Shown here piece by piece: positions 1 through 5,069 of a DNA stretch of 5,069 nucleotides. The notes beneath the pieces were generated by a model, which made no database searches, was not told the origin of the DNA, and saw nothing but the letters and a program-made list of their open reading frames with translations. The DNA is from Kiritimatiellia bacterium (GTDB lineage Bacteria > Verrucomicrobiota > Kiritimatiellia > RFP12 > UBA1067), in the NCBI GenBank assembly GCA_017999015.1, contig JAGOBZ010000253.1, forward strand, positions 1 to 5,069, read 5' to 3'. The translations under genes were made by a program, and so were the position numbers. Every line of letters starts with the position of its first letter. Within the stretch, counting starts at the first letter, position 1.

Positions 1-2
1 AA

Positions 3-1070
3 AAGAATGAACTGTGCGGGCACAACGTTCGCTACGGCTTCGTCTACAAAAAGGTGCCGCACATCACCCTCAAGAGCATTGCAAACAACGAGCCGCCCGA
101 GGAGGAGACGCTTTACGACCAGCCGCTTGAGGACAAGAAACGTCTGCGCGTAGCCGGGCCCTTCACGGTCGAGACGCTCCAGAACTACGAGCCGGTCTCG
201 CCCGAGGAACTCGCCCGCCAGCGCGAGAGCGTCGAGGATCTTGCCGCCTTCGAAGACATGATTTTCGAGCACCTGAAGTCTGCCGGCGTGAAGACCGGCG
301 ACAAGTCGCAACAGGCGGTGTTTACACGCATCGACCGCCTCTGCTCGTCCGAGCTGCACGCCGAGGGTTTCTACGAAACCAACGCCGGCGAGAAGAAGGC
401 TTACCTCTACATCGGCCCCAAATTCGGCACGGTCAGCAAACAGGCGGTCAACGAGGCCATCAAGGCCTGCCGTGATCGGCATGATGCGGACTGGCTGCTC
501 ATTCTCGGTTTCGCTTTCGAGAGCGGCCTCACCGAGCTCAGCCGCAGTTTCGGCTCCTTCCAGGTCAGCATTGTGCGTATGCACGACGACCTCCTGCAGG
601 AAGGTCTCCTCAAGCGCGACAAGAAAGCCGCCAGCTTTGTCACCATCGGCGAGCCCGACATCCGCCTGCACCGCAAGGGAAGCACCGCCACGGTTGAAAT
701 CGCCGGGCTGGACATCTACGACCCCATCCGCGACGAGGTCAAAAGCCGCGATGTTAACGACATCGCCTACTGGATGCTCGATGACGATTACGACGGCTCC
801 AACTTCGTCGTTCGCCAGGTCTTCTTCTGCGGCGGCGACAAGGACGAATTCGACCAGTGGAAGAAAGAGCTCAGCAACATGGCCGCTGCCGCCGCGAAGA
901 AAAAGGCCGAGCAGACGCTCAAGCTGGAGATCGACGAAGAGGCATTCTCAGCCGTCTATGGCCACATCAGCCGCCCCTTCCCGATCAAACCCGGCCAAAA
1001 GGTCGCCGTCCGCGTCGTCAGCCAATTCGGCGAAGAAACCACAAAAGTGCTGCCCGGAAAAGGCAAATAA
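3..1070 (+). CDS. Site-specific DNA-methyltransferase (Mod-like, type III-like group), C-terminal part; 5' end outside the window
   Basis: The frame is open from the left edge (first whole codon at 3) to TAA at 1068-1070, giving 355 residues. The GTG at 54 is an internal valine, not a start: in-frame coding upstream reads RYGFVYKK-VPHITLKSIANN, the conserved block of large adenine/cytosine-N4 methyltransferases often paired with a type III-like Res helicase. Further family landmarks in order (local numbering) are a VAGPFTVE block (50-57), IGPKFGTVS (137-145), GEPDI (216-220) and a C-terminal EIDEEAF…SRPFP segment (SRPFP about 323-327). The catalytic motifs (FxGxG and DPPY/NPPY type) must lie upstream, so activity cannot be judged. 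The linker between KSIANN and the VAGPFTVE block is short compared with family members I recall, which may be a normal subtype. No Res/helicase gene follows; it could lie upstream. Family assignment is confident, while the exact system type is inference. Confidence 0.88.
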   Translation, partial: KNELCGHNVRYGFVYKKVPHITLKSIANNEPPEEETLYDQPLEDKKRLRVAGPFTVETLQNYEPVSPEELARQRESVEDLAAFEDMIFEHLKSAGVKTGDKSQQAVFTRIDRLCSSELHAEGFYETNAGEKKAYLYIGPKFGTVSKQAVNEAIKACRDRHDADWLLILGFAFESGLTELSRSFGSFQVSIVRMHDDLLQEGLLKRDKKAASFVTIGEPDIRLHRKGSTATVEIAGLDIYDPIRDEVKSRDVNDIAYWMLDDDYDGSNFVVRQVFFCGGDKDEFDQWKKELSNMAAAAAKKKAEQTLKLEIDEEAFSAVYGHISRPFPIKPGQKVAVRVVSQFGEETTKVLPGKGK

Positions 1071-1078
1071 GTCCGTTA

Positions 1079-1211
1079 CTAGTAGTCTGTAAAACCAAAA
1101 ACGCCGGTTTTTTCTAGCCACGATTACAGGATTAACATGATTGGTATAAAGCAGTTACATCATGCAAATCCTGTAATCCTGGCCGAAATATTGTACTGTA
1201 CAGAGTACTAG
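1079..1211. repeat. Nested inverted-repeat element, about 133 bp, MITE/REP-like
   Basis: The ends form an imperfect inverted repeat: 1079-1093 (CTAGTAGTCTGTAAA) matches the reverse complement of 1197-1211 at 13 of 15 positions. Inside it a second inverted repeat pairs 1117-1141 with 1159-1183 (22 of 25 positions; core GATTACAGGATT) around a 17-nt loop. The element begins 9 nt after the methyltransferase stop codon. GATTACAGG/CCTGTAATC hairpins of this kind occur as dispersed intergenic repeats in several environmental bacterial genomes (from memory, not checked). It has no coding capacity. It could be a small non-autonomous mobile element, a REP-type sequence or a transcript-end hairpin; the outer matching termini favour a discrete element. 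Confidence 0.6.
1091..1116 (+). terminator. Possible weak rho-independent terminator after the methyltransferase gene
   Basis: AAAACC (1091-1096) can pair with GGTTTT (1106-1111) around a 9-nt loop, and the 3' arm runs into a T-rich stretch (TTTTTTCT). The stem is short and AT-rich, so it is weak on its own. It lies inside the nested repeat at 1079-1211, whose larger hairpin may also act as the transcript end. Confidence 0.25.
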
Positions 1212-1438
1212 CATCCCATAGGAACAGCCGACAATACCGGTTCCCATGATCGGCATTTATTATGCGGGGGGGGCGAAAACAGTCAACCCTTTAAATTTAT
1301 GGGCGCATGGCCGTTCTGTTGGCGCTTGAGCGCGTCAAAGGGGAAGCGCAAGGGGGATCGGGCGGACACTCCGTCACGGGTCGTCCCTTATCCCGCGCGT
1401 GTCTGAGAGGTGGCGAAACCGGGAGCCTGAATTTGGAC
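1212..1438. other. Intergenic stretch with no supported gene
   Basis: Open frames here on both strands have compositions and peptides that match no family I recognise and contain long basic/serine runs typical of chance ORFs. Visible details are an eight-G run (1266-1273), an AT-rich patch (about 1290-1300), and a small nested dyad in which GACAC (1365-1369) and CGGG (1377-1380) are complementary to CCCG (1392-1395) and GTGTC (1399-1403). No convincing promoter or RNA gene is seen. Confidence 0.5.
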
Positions 1439-1594
1439 TGCGGTGACAAGCGGTATTCCGCGCGGCACCGCTTTTCCCAAGGCCAACGCAGCCTCGCCTC
1501 TTCCCCTTCTGCCAGAAAGCAAACGGTTAGCGTTAACCTAAAAGGGACAGATGAAGCAAAAGCGGCGTCGTGCGGAATACCGCTTGCCGCCGCA
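1439..1594. repeat. Inverted repeat with about 37-nt arms around an 82-nt centre
   Basis: The left arm 1439-1475 matches the reverse complement of the right arm 1558-1594 at 32 of 37 positions, with a perfect 15-bp core (CAAGCGGTATTCCGC at 1447-1461 against 1572-1586) and a perfect outer-to-centre block CCGCTTTT (1468-1475 against 1558-1565). The 82-nt centre contains a small dyad around GGTTAGCGTTAACC. The arms resemble the 'TGCGGCGGCAAGCG…CGCCGCTTT' dispersed repeats I associate with Verrucomicrobiota-type genomes (memory, unverified). An open frame crosses the element on each strand but looks spurious. It could be a MITE, a structured RNA or a REP-type repeat. Confidence 0.6.
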
Positions 1595-1627
1595 CGCCAC
1601 ATCCCAAACGCACTCTGTCCAAACGCG

Positions 1628-1806
1628 CTCTTGACGCTTCTGCGGCCGCTGTGGCGCAACATCCGGGGTGCGCAACCGCCGAAGCGCAACACGTTCTCCA
1701 ACGCGGACCGGCACCGTGACGCGGCCATGGCCGAGCGGCGGCCAAGCTGCACATGAAACTCGACGTGGGCAGCCGCCTGCCCGCCTTCGCCGTCGTGGAG
1801 GACGCG
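1628..1806 (+). pseudogene. Remnant of an IS4-type DDE transposase with an internal deletion and frameshift
   Basis: Two fragments in different frames are joined. At 1628-1735 the translation reads …IRGAQPPKRNTFSNADRH RDAAMAE, which resembles the N-terminal block (IRGA-PP-RNTxSxAN--RD--MAE) of IS4-type transposases. Directly after it, in the frame of 1735-1806, it reads AAAKLHMKLDVG followed by SRLPAFAVVEDA. This resembles the region after the first catalytic Asp (KAAAKLHLRLDLQ--LP-FAIVDTA). In intact members more than 50 residues, including the VDSTTI catalytic block, separate these parts, so the piece between is deleted and the frame is lost at the junction near 1730-1740. Nothing of the later catalytic core or C-terminus is recognisable downstream. 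No terminal repeats could be assigned. The match is from memory of the family, and the remnant has no function of its own. Confidence 0.6.
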
Positions 1807-1912
1807 GGCGTAATTCCGCTGGTCCATCCTTTGCGCGAAGCGCTTTTCGAAACCCTCGTTGTCACTGAAATGTGGAAAAGAAACGCGAACGACACAAGCG
1901 TGCTGTCTTGGC

Positions 1913-1961
1913 GAAAACTGCGGTCAAGAGACTCACATGTGCTCTCTTGGTCGCAGTTTCC
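1913..1961. repeat. 49-bp imperfect palindrome; possible transcript-end hairpin of the kinase operon
   Basis: The arms 1913-1931 and 1943-1961 are complementary at 16 of 19 positions (GAAAACTGCGGTCAAGAGA and its partner) around an 11-nt loop that itself contains the perfect palindrome CACATGTG (1934-1941). It lies 40 bp beyond the kinase stop codon, where a terminator for the minus-strand operon would be expected, but no T-tract follows in that direction, so it is not a canonical intrinsic terminator. A direct repeat (GTGCTGTCTTGG at 1900-1911, with 11 of 12 positions repeated at 1939-1950) overlaps it. Confidence 0.5.
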
Positions 1962-2001
1962 GGTTAATCTTTCAAGATCCTTCGCCCATGAGGCGTTCGC
2001 G

Positions 2002-3846
2002 TCATTTCTTTGCAGCAAAGACAACGATTTGGGTGGCTTTGTCCTCGCTGAACCATATCAGGATGCCTTTCGAAGTCCACACGAGTTGTTTGGCATTCCC
2101 GTTGTCTTTCTGGGAGGAGGGTGCGCCATACGCGGTTAATGCCTCCCTTATGGATGAGCCCATCCCTACGCCTGCCGCGGTTTGGCCCTTGAAGCCGTCG
2201 TCAAACCGGAGTTCGGTGGCGCCTCGCGCATCATCGAGCATGCAGTGGATGGCGTGTTTCTTCTTCCATTGGAGCCATTGGCCGTTAGGGTCGGTGTCGG
2301 GTTTCCCTAATTCTTTGATAAGATCGCCGCGTTTGGCGCCGAGCCTGAAGCCCCGCCACCCCTCACCTTCAACGATCAGTTTCTTCAACACAATCTCCTT
2401 GCCGCGCAACTCGTACGTGAGACCAACGGGCGTGAGCAGTTCCTGCATGGCTGCACTGAACGGCTTGCCCTTGATGTCGGAACTGACCCAGTGCTGACAA
2501 TGGGGGGCCGTGTTTTTGAACGACTCGTCCCAATTGTACTTGAGGCCGACTTGCTTGCTAAGCTCAAGGACAGCGTACTGGACAGCGAGTTTGTCTGAGG
2601 TCGCCCCTTTGTATGAGAGCGGGTACGGCTTGGCCAGCGTGACAGGTTTTTGCTCGTCTGCAGACATCCCTTTTATAGGAGCCGTTGCAGCATCTGCATT
2701 GACCGAAACCGCGAGAAGCGATGCGAGAACCGCTGCCGATGTGTTCGTGTTCATGAGTTTGTTCCTTCCTTTGTTTGACTGTGACTTCCATCCGAAACTG
2801 TTCAGTGCCACCCATATGGCGAACAGGCCAAACAGCATCAGAATGGCCATTCCAATCCGTGTGAATACACGATGTCTCCTTGCGGAGTCCGTCATGCCAT
2901 GGCGAGGTGCATGGGGTGTTGAGGCGACCGCCTCGATCATCGTTTTGACTTCTGCGACCGTCTGGTAGCGGCGGTCGGGGTTTTCCTCGAGTGCGCGCAA
3001 GACGACCGTGTCCAGGCGCACGTCGACGACGACTTTTTTGGAGGGCGGGTCGATCGGCCTGCTCGGCAGTTCGCCGGTGAGCAGCTCGTAAAAGACGACG
3101 CCCAGCGAGTAGATGTCCGCGCGATGGTCGGTGCCGCCGCCGCCCCATTGCTCGGGGGCCATGTATCGGGGCGTGCCGCCCGTCAGCGTCTCCGTTGTGC
3201 CGGTTTCTGCGGTGAGCATCTTGGCGATGCCGAAATCGGCGATCTTGACGCGGCCCTCTTTGTCGAGGAGCAGATTCTCAGGCTTGATGTCGCGGTGGAC
3301 GACGCCGTGCTCGTGGGCGTACTGCAGCGCGTCGCAAATCTGCGGCACGATGGCCAACGCCTGACCAGGCGTGAATTTGGCAGCCCGCATGGCCTGCCGC
3401 AGGCTGGCGCCGTCCACGAACTCCATAAGCAGGTAGCAGTAGCCGCCGGCCTGACCGAAGTCGTGGATCGTGACGATGTTGGGGTGGTTGAGCGCGGCGA
3501 GCGCCTGCGCCTCCTTGGCGAACCGCTTCGCGAACAGGGCGTCGCCGACGCGCTCGGGCGCGAGTAACTTGAGAGCTACGAGGCGGTTTAGGCTCTTTTG
3601 GCGGGCCTTGTACACCACGCCCATGCCGCCGCGGCCGAGGCATTCGAGGATCTCGAGCTGGGGGAAGAGCGAGGCGAGGTCGGCGGGCGACGGAACCGGC
3701 CGGTCGCCCATCGGAACGGTGTCCGGCAGCGTGTTGTTTATCGCTCCCGCCATCAGGCAGCGGGGGCAGAGGCCCGCAGTGGCTTCGGCCGGCAGGTCGG
3801 TTCCGCATTTGGGGCATGCCTTAGTCTTTTGTTCTTTTTCGCTCAT
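2002..3846 (-). CDS. Zinc-ribbon Hanks-type Ser/Thr protein kinase in one frame with a C-terminal secreted-type STN-like/repeat region
   Basis: 614 residues from ATG at 3846 to TGA at 2004-2002; AGG seven bases upstream supports the start. Residues 11-30 form a CxxC…CxxC zinc ribbon. Residues about 64-310 are a complete kinase domain with every key residue: glycine loop GRGGMG (71-76), VALK lysine 93, helix-C Glu112, HRDIKPEN (184-191, Asp186), DFG (204-206), APE (230-232), DIYSLG (244-249) and an Arg near 292. It should phosphorylate Ser/Thr of cytoplasmic partners. A transmembrane helix spans about 331-348. After a basic linker, Met365 starts a second hydrophobic, signal-peptide-like stretch ending near NADAA (383-387). 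Residues about 405-490 resemble an STN-type domain (DIKGKPFSAAMQELL…GLTYEL). Residues 495-614 hold two related units (GFRLGAKRGDLIKELGKP; GVGMGSSIREALTAYGAP) that recall the SmpA/OmlA-type motif. It lies 40 bp downstream of the sigma factor gene and is probably cotranscribed. The kinase call is certain; whether the frame is one polypeptide is open. Confidence 0.93.
   Translation of the reverse strand: MSEKEQKTKACPKCGTDLPAEATAGLCPRCLMAGAINNTLPDTVPMGDRPVPSPADLASLFPQLEILECLGRGGMGVVYKARQKSLNRLVALKLLAPERVGDALFAKRFAKEAQALAALNHPNIVTIHDFGQAGGYCYLLMEFVDGASLRQAMRAAKFTPGQALAIVPQICDALQYAHEHGVVHRDIKPENLLLDKEGRVKIADFGIAKMLTAETGTTETLTGGTPRYMAPEQWGGGGTDHRADIYSLGVVFYELLTGELPSRPIDPPSKKVVVDVRLDTVVLRALEENPDRRYQTVAEVKTMIEAVASTPHAPRHGMTDSARRHRVFTRIGMAILMLFGLFAIWVALNSFGWKSQSNKGRNKLMNTNTSAAVLASLLAVSVNADAATAPIKGMSADEQKPVTLAKPYPLSYKGATSDKLAVQYAVLELSKQVGLKYNWDESFKNTAPHCQHWVSSDIKGKPFSAAMQELLTPVGLTYELRGKEIVLKKLIVEGEGWRGFRLGAKRGDLIKELGKPDTDPNGQWLQWKKKHAIHCMLDDARGATELRFDDGFKGQTAAGVGMGSSIREALTAYGAPSSQKDNGNAKQLVWTSKGILIWFSEDKATQIVVFAAKK
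2755..2770 (-). promoter_or_regulatory. Internal ribosome-binding site before Met365 of the kinase frame
   Basis: On the minus strand AGGAAGG (2770-2764) stands nine bases before an in-frame ATG (2754-2752). The encoded sequence from this ATG starts MNTNTSAAVLASLLAVSV and ends its hydrophobic stretch at NADAA, which is a plausible Sec signal peptide. From here to 2002 a 250-residue secreted protein would be made. The site is better than the ribosome-binding site of the kinase itself. ATG is followed by A, so a TGA stop in the next frame (2753-2751) overlaps this start as ATGA, the classic arrangement of two coupled genes. Confidence 0.5.
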
Positions 3847-3886
3847 AACCTTACCTGACGTTTTCGGGACTGTTGGTTACACGGAA

Positions 3887-4660
3887 TCACGCCTTCGACA
3901 AAGCAGCGAAGAGAGCCTGCAACTCGGTGTCGATCAGATCGGGGCCGTCCAACGTGCCGGCGATCTCTTCCCGGATTAGCTCGCGGTAGCGCCGCTTCAG
4001 GCGGTGAACCGCGACCTTCAGTGCATTCGGGCTCAGGCCACATGCCTCGGCCAAGGCCGCCTGGTCGCCGTGCGCAGCCTCGCCGACCAGCCACGGCTTG
4101 GCCTGTTCGAAAAAGGCGGATCGGCCTTCCTCCGCGCATTCGCGCCGCAGCGCGTCGAAAGCGCGGGCCACGACCGTCAGCGCCCATTGCCGGTCGAAGT
4201 TATCCTCGGGCGAGCGTGTTTGGGTGTCCGGGATGACCTCGGCGAGTGACGCCTCGTCGTCATCCAGCGGCAGCAGCTCAGCGCCACCGCCGCGTTTGAG
4301 GCGGTTGGCGGCCTCGCGCCGGTGGGCGAGGTAGTGTTTGACGGCACCCAGCAGATAGGAACGGAACCGTCCGCGCTCCTCGACGGCGTTGAACTGGCAG
4401 GCGCCCGACAGAACCTGGGCAAAAAAGTCGTGCGCGGCCTCTCGGGCAACTTCCCCGGTCTGATCGCGCAGCTCGTAGCGCAGAAAGGTGGTCACCGGTT
4501 CATAGTAGGCCGCGCAAAGATCAGCAAGTGCGCGGTTTCCATCAGGCGACTGTCCCTGGGCACGCCTGACCAACGTCCAGCGCGTGGTAAGGAAGACATC
4601 GTTGCGCCTCGCGCAGACAGATGGCTCCGGCGGTTGTTGATTTGCGGTTTTTGCAGGCAT
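3887..4660 (-). CDS. RNA polymerase sigma factor, sigma-70 family, ECF type, kinase-linked
   Basis: 257 residues from ATG at 4660 to TGA at 3889-3887; AGGAG stands four bases upstream of the ATG. The family hallmark TTRWTLV lies at 25-31, which supports this start. Residues about 45-120 form sigma region 2 (AYYEPVTTFLR, AHDFFAQVL, GRFRSYLLGAVKHYL, ending in the RGGG at 124-126 region). A linker of about 65 residues follows, and region 4 with its helix-turn-helix lies at about 198-232 (LSPNALKVAVHRLKRRYRELIREEI). This would bind core polymerase and recognise specific promoters. The gene is first in a two-gene unit with the Ser/Thr kinase; no anti-sigma factor is present. By analogy with kinase-linked ECF groups in Planctomycetota and related phyla, the kinase may control this factor (inference). 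The length is usual for the family and no frame problems are seen. A six-codon chance frame with its own stop (4688-4668) precedes it and probably has no role. Confidence 0.93.
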   Translation of the reverse strand: MPAKTANQQPPEPSVCARRNDVFLTTRWTLVRRAQGQSPDGNRALADLCAAYYEPVTTFLRYELRDQTGEVAREAAHDFFAQVLSGACQFNAVEERGRFRSYLLGAVKHYLAHRREAANRLKRGGGAELLPLDDDEASLAEVIPDTQTRSPEDNFDRQWALTVVARAFDALRRECAEEGRSAFFEQAKPWLVGEAAHGDQAALAEACGLSPNALKVAVHRLKRRYRELIREEIAGTLDGPDLIDTELQALFAALSKA

Positions 4661-4726
4661 ATCGCTCCTATGCTGTCTTCTCCTTCATGACGTGAGCAGA
4701 ATGATTGGTTACGGAAATATGCTGTA

Positions 4727-4755
4727 AGTATCCGCTATACCACAAGCGTTGTCAT
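4727..4755 (-). promoter_or_regulatory. Candidate sigma-70-like promoter of the sigma factor/kinase operon
   Basis: On the minus strand ATGACA (4755-4750; 5 of 6 to TTGACA) is followed after 17 bases by GATACT (4732-4727; 4 of 6 to TATAAT). Transcription would begin near 4720 and leave a leader of about 60 nt before the sigma factor ATG. The -35 box overlaps a degenerate repeat half (4752-4771). This is a consensus match only; PVC promoters are poorly conserved and the gene may instead be autoregulated. Confidence 0.3.
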
Positions 4756-4771
4756 GTAAAAACCTGTAATC
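4752..4771. repeat. Degenerate half copy of the GATTACAGG repeat seen at 1117-1183
   Basis: TCATG-TAAAAA-CCTGTAATC here matches TCATG-CAAAT-CCTGTAATC at 1160-1178 apart from one substitution, one single-base gap and one change in the A-rich centre. No matching upstream arm is evident, so only one side of the hairpin is kept. It lies in the upstream region of the sigma factor gene. Confidence 0.4.
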
Positions 4772-4809
4772 ATGCGCCCCCGCTCCGGTTGCGTTCACGC
4801 AAAGGCTGT

Positions 4810-4831
4810 GTTACCGTGTTCTCGTAACGGT
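4810..4831. promoter_or_regulatory. Small dyad in the divergent intergenic region, possible operator
   Basis: GTTAC (4810-4814) pairs with GTAAC (4824-4828), and alternatively ACCGT (4813-4817) with ACGGT (4827-4831). A second short dyad, CACTC-c-GAGTG, lies at 4879-4889. Both sit between the divergent sigma factor operon and the secreted-protein gene, where a regulator would bind. They are short enough to be chance. Confidence 0.2.
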
Positions 4832-4928
4832 CCGTTCCGGTTTGTACCTCGCTTTACAGTTCTTTTTTCACAACACTGCACTCCGAGTGTACAAAGTGAG
4901 AAGTTGTCGTATAGAGAGCACCGATCCG

Positions 4929-5069
4929 ATGGAAAAAGGAGACAGAATTTTTTTCCGAGCTTCAAGACTCATTGTTTTCCTCGGCGTGTCGGCGGGCTTG
5001 TCGGCGGCGGCCGACCAACCGGCAGCGGACGCATCGCGGGCCGTCGCCGACTGCCGGGCCGCGGGCGTG
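4929..5069 (+). CDS. N-terminal start of a secreted protein of unknown function; 3' end outside the window
   Basis: ATG at 4929 opens a frame that is still open at the right edge (47 codons). The peptide has a basic start (MEKGDRIFFRASR), a hydrophobic core (LIVFLGVSAGL) and a small-residue cleavage region (SAAA, about 25-28) followed by a polar sequence, so it looks like a Sec signal peptide. The region after it (DASRAVADCRAAGV) faintly recalls the opening of right-handed beta-helix proteins of the pectate-lyase/polygalacturonase type, but this is too short to classify. No good ribosome-binding site precedes the ATG (only AGAGAG); oddly, a strong AAGGAG lies inside the frame at 4936-4941, before an in-frame ATT at 4947. 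In-frame GTG codons upstream (4896, 4887) would put extra residues before the signal peptide and are less likely. It diverges from the sigma factor operon with 268 bp between. Confidence 0.6.
   Translation, partial: MEKGDRIFFRASRLIVFLGVSAGLSAAADQPAADASRAVADCRAAGV

Noticed and set aside
472..1092. 206-codon frame inside the methyltransferase gene
   Set aside because: Ser/Ala/Pro/Arg-rich shadow of a clearly conserved protein in another frame.
1307..1756. 149-codon open frame on the plus strand
   Set aside because: It runs through an inverted repeat and only its last third resembles a protein (a transposase fragment); the first 105 residues look like translation of repeat DNA. Annotated as repeat plus pseudogene instead.
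1297..1827. 176-codon open frame on the minus strand
   Set aside because: It is antisense to the transposase remnant and the inverted repeat, with no recognisable domain and no good start context.
1913..1961. Possible integron attC site because of the palindromic shape
   Set aside because: The expected RYYYAAC and GTTRRRY core sites are not present at the ends, and there is no integrase or cassette.
1533..2024. 163-codon open frame on the minus strand
   Set aside because: It crosses the palindrome at 1913-1961 and the antisense of the transposase remnant; composition rich in Ser/Arg/Ala as in chance frames of GC-rich DNA.
2564..3148. 194-codon frame opposite in phase to the kinase on the same strand
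   Set aside because: Shadow frame within the conserved kinase domain; low-complexity Arg-rich peptide.
4668..4688. Short upstream frame (ATG to TAG) before the sigma factor gene, as a leader peptide
   Set aside because: Six codons only, no ribosome-binding site or attenuator structure; likely chance, its purine-rich sequence overlapping the sigma factor leader.

Overview
The window looks like a piece of a PVC-superphylum genome (Verrucomicrobiota, Kiritimatiellota, Lentisphaerota or Planctomycetota; moderately high GC). The main reason is the gene pair on the minus strand: a sigma-70/ECF-type sigma factor of the 'TTRW…GRFRSYLL…KVAVHRLKRRYRELIREEI' type followed by a zinc-ribbon Hanks-type Ser/Thr kinase, an arrangement typical of these phyla. 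The phylum call is an inference from gene content and remembered family sequences; no search was possible.

Layout. Positions 3-1070 (+) hold the C-terminal part of a site-specific DNA methyltransferase (Mod-like, type III-like group), cut by the left edge. Positions 1071-2001 are a 931-bp stretch with no intact gene, full of fold-back DNA: a nested inverted repeat (1079-1211), a second inverted repeat with about 37-nt arms (1439-1594), a decayed and internally deleted IS4-type transposase remnant (about 1628-1806), and a 49-bp imperfect palindrome (1913-1961). Positions 2002-3846 (-) encode the kinase and 3887-4660 (-) the sigma factor; they are read right to left as one probable operon with 40 bp between them. 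Positions 4661-4928 are a divergent intergenic region with a candidate promoter for the operon, a degenerate half copy of the repeat seen at 1117-1183, and two small dyads. From 4929 (+) a new reading frame with a signal peptide runs off the right edge.

How the genes work together. The sigma factor is transcribed first and the kinase second, and no anti-sigma gene is present. In such pairs the membrane-anchored kinase is commonly thought to control the sigma factor by phosphorylation. The kinase reading frame continues beyond its transmembrane helix into what looks like a complete, separately secreted protein: signal peptide, STN-like fold, and two repeats resembling the SmpA/OmlA motif. A strong ribosome-binding site sits just before the internal Met365. 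This is the most interesting point of the window: either the kinase has acquired this region as a sensor, two genes have fused, or one frame makes two products. The divergent secreted protein could be a target of the sigma factor, but nothing in the sequence proves that.

No tRNA, rRNA, CRISPR array or intact mobile element was seen. No wholly new system can be claimed; the kinase/secreted-protein fusion and the repeat cluster deserve a second look.
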